Below are positions 52,401-61,400 of a stretch of DNA of 64,000 nt, one piece after another. This stretch comes from Tetradesmus obliquus (Eukaryota > Chlorophyta > Chlorophyceae > Sphaeropleales > Scenedesmaceae). Position numbers and translations under genes: made by a program. The stretch spans positions 1,674,001-1,738,000 of the forward strand of contig CP126200.1 of the NCBI GenBank assembly GCA_030272155.1, read 5' to 3'. The notes beneath the pieces are model-generated. The model did no database searches. It saw only the letters and a program-made list of their open reading frames with translations, and was not told the DNA's origin. Each line of letters begins with the position of its first letter. Positions within the stretch are counted from its first letter, which is position 1.

Positions 52401-55400
52401 CTGAAACCTCATGCACAATGCAGCAGCTGCATGTTTCAGCTGCCGGTTGCAGCATATGCAACAATCAAACCGCCGCATTCTCACCTGTGCGGTTGGCAGC
52501 TGGCGCCCACCAGCTGCGCAGCAATCACCGCCCACAGCTTGTGCCACAACGCAAATGCCGTGAGCAGCCACAGGACAACAGCATGTTGCACACTGCCGGC
52601 TGCGCCATGTGCACCAACAATCAACACATCCGCATTCTCACCTGTGCGGGTGGCAGCTTGCTCCCACAAGCTGCGCAGCAATCACCGCCCACAGCTTGTG
52701 CCACACCAGCCTGATGCGGCTCATGTTGGCATACGCACACTCCACCACCTTCTGCAAGCTGAACAGCCTCGGGCCGCCCCCAGCAGCAGCAGCAGCAGCA
52801 GCAGCACCAGGGCTGCCAGGCGACTGAGCGCCTGCTGCTGCTGCTGTTGTTGTGACGCTGCTGCCAGACTCGAGCTCCTCCTGGCTGACAGCACACAGCG
52901 CACGCATGAAGACCACCACGGCATCGCCTGCAGGAGTGCGGTGTCATAGCAGTGACATTTATTGAGTGCATAGAAGCAGCAGGACAGCACACAGCGCACG
53001 CATAAACACCACCACGGCATCGCCTGCAGGAGCAGAGAGGAGTGCAGCACAGAAGTGAGTGCACGCCCTGATGAAAGCGCCATGAAAGCAATGCAGCAGG
53101 CGCGCAGCATACTGTGCTGCGTGCAGCACAAACAGTACAGCAGCACAACAGCGAGACCAGCGGGTACTATCACGCAGCGCCACCAGCGACAGCAAGCTAC
53201 CACTCATCACAGCTGCCTCATCCATCAGCACATGCACAAGCCTGTTCAGTGCCCTCTGTCGCTGCTGGCGCTTCCAGCACAGTGCACAGCAACATTACTC
53301 CATGCCATGACCAACAGGCCTCAACCGCCCAGTGTGGCGCTGCGTGAAAAGGGTCACTCCAGCTCCAGCGCGCCACAGCTTAGAACACCATAACGCAGCA
53401 GCTTCTGCAAACACAACAACCATAACACACCCACCATCCAATGTCGCGCTGCGCGCGTAGGGCCGCTCCAGCTCCAGCGCGCCAGCAGCAGACTCCGCCC
53501 ACAGCACCAGACCAGCCCCGGGCGCGTCTCGTATGGCCAGAGATGGGCGCGCGCTGCCGTCCAAGCTGTCGCGGTCGTCAACTGCACAATGCAAAGCATA
53601 GCGGGCAGCGCACAGCGCACTTTCAGTAAATGAAGGCCTAATATGAGCGCGTGCTGCCGTCCAGGCTGTCGCGATCGTCAACTGCTTCTGCACAACAGCA
53701 CGATCCAAGAACACAGGGCAACAGAAAGAGCAATGGCTTCAGCAAGACACAGATTGGCATCCATGGGTGGGCCGGCTGCGAAGGAACTGACAAAGGTTTG
53801 CTGCTGCAACTCAAGCCCCCCCCCCCCTTGTGTAACAACATATTTCCCTGCAGCCAATGGACAACATCAACCTGTAGTGCTGCAATTAATATTCTGGGTG
53901 CAGCCAGCAACATCATTTCTATCAGTAGGTTGTACAAAAAAAAGTCAATTGACTGTGTTTGTCTTTAGTGATCAAATATTGTTATCAAATATTGTTGTAA
54001 GTGAAGTAAGATGCACACCTGCCATGTCGCTGCCTGGAGCTCCCGGTATGCTGAAGCGCCCGCCGCTGCTTGCCGCGCCGCCGCCAGCACTGGCAGGAGG
54101 GCTTGCGCCAGCGGCAGCGCTGCCTGCACCGCCCGCGCTGCCAAACATTGACTGGAACATGCGGCTGAAAGGATTGCTGCTGGAGGCCTCTTTTGCCGGC
54201 GCTGCTGCGGGCACTGCTGCTGGCCGCATGAGCTCGTGCTGCGAGAGAAACAAAGCACAGAGAGCAGCAGAGGACGTGAATACACAAATTCGCAGCGCTT
54301 GATCAGCCAGCTGCTGCCAAATCACCCACACCAGCACACCCTCACAAGCAACGCCCAAGCTACCAGATCGCTTTGCCACCGCAACCCACCTTCAGTGCAT
54401 CCAGAGCAGACACGCAGCGCAGCACAATCAGCCAGCTGCTGCCAAAGAACTCACAGCAACAACCATTTTTGCATCGCCATCACCCACCTTCAGCGCATCA
54501 AGCGCAGACACGCAGCGCAGCACAATCAGCCAGCTGCTGCACAAGAACCCACACCGACAAATAAACCAACAAACTACCCAAAGTCAAAATGCACCCTATA
54601 CACGCATAATCACCACCCACCTTCAGCGCATCCAGTGCTGATACACAGCGCAGCACGATCAGCCAGCTGCTGCCAAGGAAGCCCGCCTCAGGCCCCGCAG
54701 TCAGGCCCAGCAGCGCCTGTAGCACTGCCAGCTGCTTTGACTCTGCCACAGAGCCAGCAGCAGCAGGCGCAAACACACCGCAGCGTGCTGACAGTGCTGC
54801 CACGCATTGCTCGCACTGCCAATCCAGGCCTAGTAAGCCGAAGAGGCGCGCGAGCTGCAGCAGGCCTGAAAGCAGCGGCGCTGATGCGGCGGCGTCTGGC
54901 GCGGACGTCAGCGCTGCAGACAGCGCTTGCAGCAGCATGGGGCCGCCGACCTGCGAGGTGATATGCACGGTAAGGGCAGGTCAGGGCGCAGAGGGCAGAG
55001 CTGCAGTTGCTAGGATATATGAATCATGCAGCTGCGCATGACGACTGCCTGAGATCAGCGGTCTCTTCACCCACTGCACTAGACGGTAAGTGCGGCACGC
55101 GCGTTTAAATTATGTGTCAAAGCTGTGGCAAACCTGCATACCTGCTCGCTGTGCTATGCTGCACCCCTAAGACGCATGTTCCCAGACAGTACAATCCGCA
55201 CAAACGCACCTGCAGCATTGGCCGCACGTGCTCCGGGTGGCTTGCGCTGCACCACACGTTGCCGCTGGCTGCAGCGCGCACCACCTCGCGCTCAGCCATC
55301 TCCTGCAGGCAGCAGACAGCACACACACGTATGGCTCCAGGCAAGCGCAGAAATCAAAGCCAGCCACAGCACATGTTGATTGATTTCAGAAGCTTGCAGG

Positions 55401-58400
55401 CAAGCTCCTGCACCAACTGATGAACTGTAAGCCTAAGCTCACTTAACCACTGCAGCTATTAAGCACGTAATGATATAAAGCCGAGATAACAAAGCAGCTG
55501 AGCATCACCCATACACGTTCATAGCACCACATGCTTTCCCTTGTTCTGCCGCCATACCTGCAGGTAGCGCCGCTGCGCCTGGTTGCTGCTGTCCCTGCCG
55601 CTGCGGGCGCTGCTGCTGCCGCCTGCCAGCGCCCTGAAGGGCTGCAGCAGCGAGGTCCAGCCCATGGCTGCTGCCAGGCGGTTGCGGGTACTGGTGCGGG
55701 AGCTCTGCAGGCAGGCCGGCACAATAGTGCACAGAAGAGTGAGCGCGTGTGCAACCCAGCACATTTCATAAGCTGCAGTATGCATGCCGCCCGGCGGTTG
55801 CGCGTGCTGGTGCGGAAGCTCTGCGGCCAGGACATGGCGGCAATCAGCATTATGTTGCATTGTGTTGTTGCAAGTTGTGCTTGCTGCAACTCTACGCTGG
55901 TGCGGGAGCTCTGCAGGCAGGACATGGCTGTACTGCAAACACATGCAGGAGGGATCTTACAACCAAGAACACCTTGACATGCACCACTACGCATGCAAAC
56001 AATGCTAAGCAGGCCTGTCCATGCACAATGTGAATGCTTCTTGACAGCGGCTGCCAGCAAAGCTAAAAACGTATTGTGCTGGGTGTAGTAGCCACTGTGC
56101 ACTCACCGCAAAGTCCTTGTTGGCAACCTCGCCCCGCACCAAGATCTTGTCCCGCACCACGCGGTCAAAGATCTCCTCCAGCTGCCCCGCAGAAATGCGC
56201 TGGTACAAGCATGACAACACCCAGACAGCGTGCGAACTTCACACCCTGCTTCACACCCTGAACTTCACAAACAGCGACTCTGAACTCACCGCAAAGTCCT
56301 TGTTGGCGGCCTCGCCGCGCACCAGGATCTCATCTCGCACCACGCGGTCAAAAATCTCCTCCAGCTGCCCCGCAGGCAGCACGGGGCTCATGCCTCCCTC
56401 CTCGCCCTGCTGCTGGTTCATGGCCACAAAATCGGCCTTGGCCAGCCGCCGCTCTGCGCAGAAGTGGGCAGAAGTCGACAAATTGATATCCGTTGCACTG
56501 GGAGCACACACAGCAAAAGACAGAGTGCAAGTTGCTTTGACAACGAAACACACGGGAATATAGGATGCAGGTCATCAACATGCGAAGTTTCAGCACGCTG
56601 TGGCAAAAATGCTAGACATGCGCAGCATGCCGTACACTTCGATTCCTCACCTGCCAGCGGGTTGTGTGCGTCTGTGTTGAGCATGATGATGGCGAAGGAC
56701 AGCACGTAGGCAGCATCTGCATTGCCGAAGCGCCCAGGGTTGTCCTTGCAGTAGCGCTGCAGGCAGCAGCAGAGGCAGACAATACAGCAGTGTTGCAGCG
56801 GTTATCACCTGCACCTCGCCCGGCAGGCGCCAGTTGCACACAAGCTCGTAAAAGTCCTTAGCTTCAAGGAAACGTTACACAGACAACGACCACCTGCGCA
56901 CCTCTGCAAACTTCTCCATGATGCGGTCATCTTCTGCGCCTCCCCAGGCAGTCGGAAGCCCCCCGCAGCCGCCCACACCACCACCACATTGACGACAGAA
57001 ACCACTACCACAAAAAAACATCCAAAAACGCACCTCTGCAAACTTCTCCATGATGCGGTCGATCTTCTGCGCTTCACCAGGCAGCCTGAACCCTCCCAGC
57101 AGCCGCCGCAGGCTCTGGTCGATCGCCTGGCCCGCCATGCTTGGCTCGCTGTCAATCCAGCCGTGCATGACTGCGATCGCAAACTCTTCGTGGTGTCCCA
57201 GCAGCTCTCCCAGCTGCGCCTTGTCCAGCTGGTCCGACTGGGCTCGCAGGAATGCGGCGACCTACAAGTTTCCAGACCATGATCAACGTGATACATCATG
57301 CTGAACGTGATACATCAGCAGAAAAAGTGGGTGCTGCCGTGCCAGAAAAGTGTGCCCACTGCAGTTGAAAAGCACCGTAGCCCAATGACATGGACGCAGC
57401 ACGTGTGCGTAAGTGTCTGCATGCGAAGAGCGTGCTAAACTCACCGCCGCAGGGCTGCTCTCCAGTAGGCCTTGGCTCATCAGGAAGTCCAGGCCCTTGA
57501 GCGGCCCCTTGCTGTTGAATAGGCTGATGCCTTTCCCGAGCGTGTCCTTGGTGGACTTGGCGGCAGCCAGCCGCTCCGCCTCGCTCAGCTGGGCACCTGC
57601 AGTGGAGAACAACAGGTGGCAGGTGTGCACATGAGATATTTCAGAACATGTGATGCAGGGTTGGCGTGTCCTTGGTGCTTTTGGCAGCAGCCAGCCGCTC
57701 CGCCTCGCTCAGCTGGGCACCTGCAAAAAGACGGAGGCAGTTATGTGTAACACCCGTGGTCGTTGGCAGGTTATGCATTGTCAGCGTGTCCTTGGTGGGC
57801 TTGGCAGCAACCAGCCGCTCCGCCTCGCTTAGCTTGGGCACTACAACGGTGAAACACAAGGGGCAGAACATTCTGCCGAGTGTTGCGCAACAGGTACGTA
57901 CAGCTGCTTTGACGGCAAATGTGGCAGCAGAGAGCTGCCCCCTTGCTTAGATCTGCCGCTGGCCACGGTGCGTGTGTGCATCACAAAACCCGTACTATAA
58001 ACAGGGCATGCATGTGACTTGAAGCGGGGCAGGCGCTAGCCTGTGAGTGAGTGAGTGCGTGACTACCCAGGCAGCTCTGCAGCTCCTGTGTGTGTGGCCA
58101 GGGGCGGCGCCCCTGGGCTCCAAACCCTCTACCGGTAGTAGTGCTCTGGACAGTGGCTGCTGCAGGAAACTCACCAGAGCTGCCGGCTTTGGCTGCTGGC
58201 GACTTGCCGGCTGCTGCTGCTCCAGCCAGGCCGTTGAGGCTGTTGTGGCTGCCATCGCGCTCCATGGACGGCAGCGAGGAGAAGCCAGCCTGCATGCACA
58301 ACAATGCATTTGCATGTAAAGTGAGTGTATGTTGTCCACTGCACGATGTGAAACATCCTATGTGTGAAGTCAAGCCCCATGGAGTCCAGCTACTGGGGGT

Positions 58401-61400
58401 GCTCAGCGATGCCAGCTGCTCTAATCAAAGCGGCAGTGTGTCTTACAACCGGCTGTTTTTGTCACGTTGACGAGCACAGACTGTATGCAGCTCCTGTCAT
58501 AGATTTATACAGCAGAGTGTGAAGCAGCGCCCGGCTGACGGCTGCCGGCCCTGAGGCAGCCCACTGCTGCACAGTGCTGCTGCCAGCCCGTATGAGCACC
58601 AAAACAAGCAGCAGTTGTACCCACCTGGCCGTTGCCTGCTGGCCCCGGCTCTGCCTCTGCTGCACACTGCTGCTACTTCTTACATGCACGCAACAAACCG
58701 TGTCTGCAACAAACTCACCTTGCCGTTGCCTGCAGGGCCCGGCTCTGCCTCTGCTGCGCGCAGCGCTGCCTCCTTGATGGGCCGCGCCCAGCTCTCCAGC
58801 GCAGCCACCACCTGCAACAACACAGTGACAGCACAGCAATGGATTTGACTGCCGGTGTAGATTGCAGACACTGGTAAGAGTGCGCCCAGCTCTCCAGCGT
58901 AGCCACCACCTGCATGCACATGCAGACACAACCCCACAAGCCCTCAGCGCACAAGCATACGAAAGCGTTGATGCCGTAGCACCACTGTTATCACTGCACA
59001 CACCCCTATGTGTACATTCAGCTGTCCAGCGCAGCCACCACCTGCAACCACACAATGATAGCACAATGCCAGTGTCACAATGCCTGTTACTTTTGTGCAT
59101 ACCGGCATGTGTGCATGCAGCTGTCCAGCGCAGCCGCCACCTGCATGCACACATGCATCAGGGTAAAGATGTGATTATGTTACTCTTGTGCACTCTGGTT
59201 TTCCAAATGCCGTGTAAAGCGCGTGCAGCTGACCAGCGCAACACCCCCCACACACAGGCACACGTGCACATTGCACAATAGTAGTGCAATACTAATGCTA
59301 TGATCGTGTCACTTCAGAAAGGCGATATGTGCAGTGAGTGGTGAAAAAGCCTAACATAACTTGCTGGGCTTCTACACCACTCAAGGCACATATGCGCGCA
59401 CGCAGGGGCCAGCAGCAGCAGTGTGCGGGAGGGTTCAGTGCCAGCAGATGTCTACAGCACACACGAAAGAGAACTTGACTAACGCAGACAACAAAGTGAT
59501 GAATAGAACTCGTAGCTGATGCAGACAGCAAAGTGGCAAACCGTGCATGCCGCACCTGCAGGCAGCACGCCAGCGCCTCCTTGCGAATGCCAGCAGCAGC
59601 AGCAGCTGCCACAGCATCAGGTGCCGACCGCTTCTCGGCTTTGCCATCTGCATCTGCCTCAGGCGCCTGCGACAGCTTGCTCAGGGCCTGCAGAGGCACA
59701 CACACATGCCACAAGCAAGCAGTCAGGAGCACAACAGTCGACCAGCATCGCATCGTTGTGCATTGTATTGCACATTGAGTGACCATCATTGCCACGCAAC
59801 ATGCTGGGTATTGCGACAGACAACTACGACCGCAGTCATGAAAGCCACCCAGCTCAGCCCAATGACCCAACAAAGCAGATAACCACATGTGGCAGGAGCA
59901 ACGGGGCTAGTGAACAGACCTGGGTTTTCATCTGCAGCATGCCTGCAGCAACCCAAACCCACGGCGCACTCAAGACAAAATGCAGTGCACCACATCACCC
60001 GTAGCACCATCCGACCAGTCAGCCCACCTGCACGGTGCGCTCGTACAGGTTTGACGCCTGCAGGTCGCAGTCAAAGTTCACATACAGGTCAACCAGCAGC
60101 TGCGGCTCCACCAGAAGGCCCTGCAGCGCCCCCAGCGCCGCAACCACATTTGCCTGATGCTGCTGCAGCTGCTCCCGCTCCGCTGGCTGCTGCTGCGCAG
60201 CCCCCAGCAGCTGCACCTGCTGCTCTAAGCAGCGCAGCACCAGCAGGGGATAGAACGCGCCGAGCTCTGCCCGCAGGCCTGCTCGCAGCCGCGGCAGGCA
60301 CAGCAACGCAACAAGCAGCCGCAGCGCGAGCGCGTATGCTACAGGGTCGCTGGTGGCGCAGTTGCGCAGCAGCGCGAGGCACAGCGGCTGCCGCAGCTGC
60401 CTGCAAAAGGGCTCTGGCACATGGTCCCAGTTGTGGTGGGAGCTGGAGAGCACCTGGGGGCGAAAAAGAAAGAGACGAAGAAAGGCAGTAAAGGGTTAGT
60501 GTTGTTTCAGCAAAGAAGACGGCTGGCGGGCAAGGCACATGTAGGCCTAAGCTCGCTACAGCAGCGTTGACAAGTTTGCAGATGTCAACATGTGCTGAAT
60601 GCTCTGGTGCAAGCAGCATAGCACATGCTGCAACCTATGGCATTGCTGCGAGCTTGCTGAATGCTTGAAACCTTGACGAACCATCAACATGGCATGCAAC
60701 ACATGACATGGACTCCCACCTCTGCTAGCATCTCCAGGGCCAGCAGCTCACCTTGAGCCCGCCGCTGTGAATCCATGCACGCCCCACACTCAATGCAAAA
60801 CCGTGCAAGAATATAATGCAACACGGGCATTGTCTAAACAAATGCATAAACATGCAACAGCTCCGGCTTCTGTTGTGAGACTCACCATTGCCAGCATCTC
60901 CAGGGCCAGCAGCTTGCCCGGCGCCACCCACTGTAAGCGCACGCACGCCCCTATCCTGACAGGTGTCACACACTTCAAGCCTTCATCTGTACCACAAACA
61001 CCTTGCACCCTACAGCACCGCTGACGGGTTGCTGAACACACAAAATCCTAGTCAAAAAAACGGATCATTAACCTGCATCAACACACATGATTTGCTGCAC
61101 TCTCACCTTTGCCAGCATCTCCAGGGCCAGCAGCTAGCCCTGAGCCCGCTTCTGTGAATCCATGCACGCCCCACACTCAATGCACAACCCTTCAAAAATA
61201 AAACGCAACACACGCATTGTAAAAAAAGCATATCCATGTAACACCTGCGGCTTCTTTTGTGGGACCCACCTTTGCCAGCATCTCCAGAGCCAGCAGCTTG
61301 CCCTACGCCAGGACACTCTCAGCCCCGGAGCTGCCAGGCAGAAGTGCCAAAACCTTCAAAAACCTCAATGACTATCATCCACCACATGTCAGCAGCTGCG

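Larger units (their letters stand above)
49953..55704 (-). other. BIG exons 13-21 (post-SEC7 HDS region)
   Basis: Exons: 55558-55704, 55210-55302, 54621-54950, 54019-54238, 53435-53581, 52642-52927, 51738-51912, 50703-51144, 49953-50467. Recognisable family blocks are [100 protein letters not shown] and [16 protein letters not shown]. These are the HDS1-3 helical repeats that control membrane recruitment and autoregulation in the family. Confidence 0.9.
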
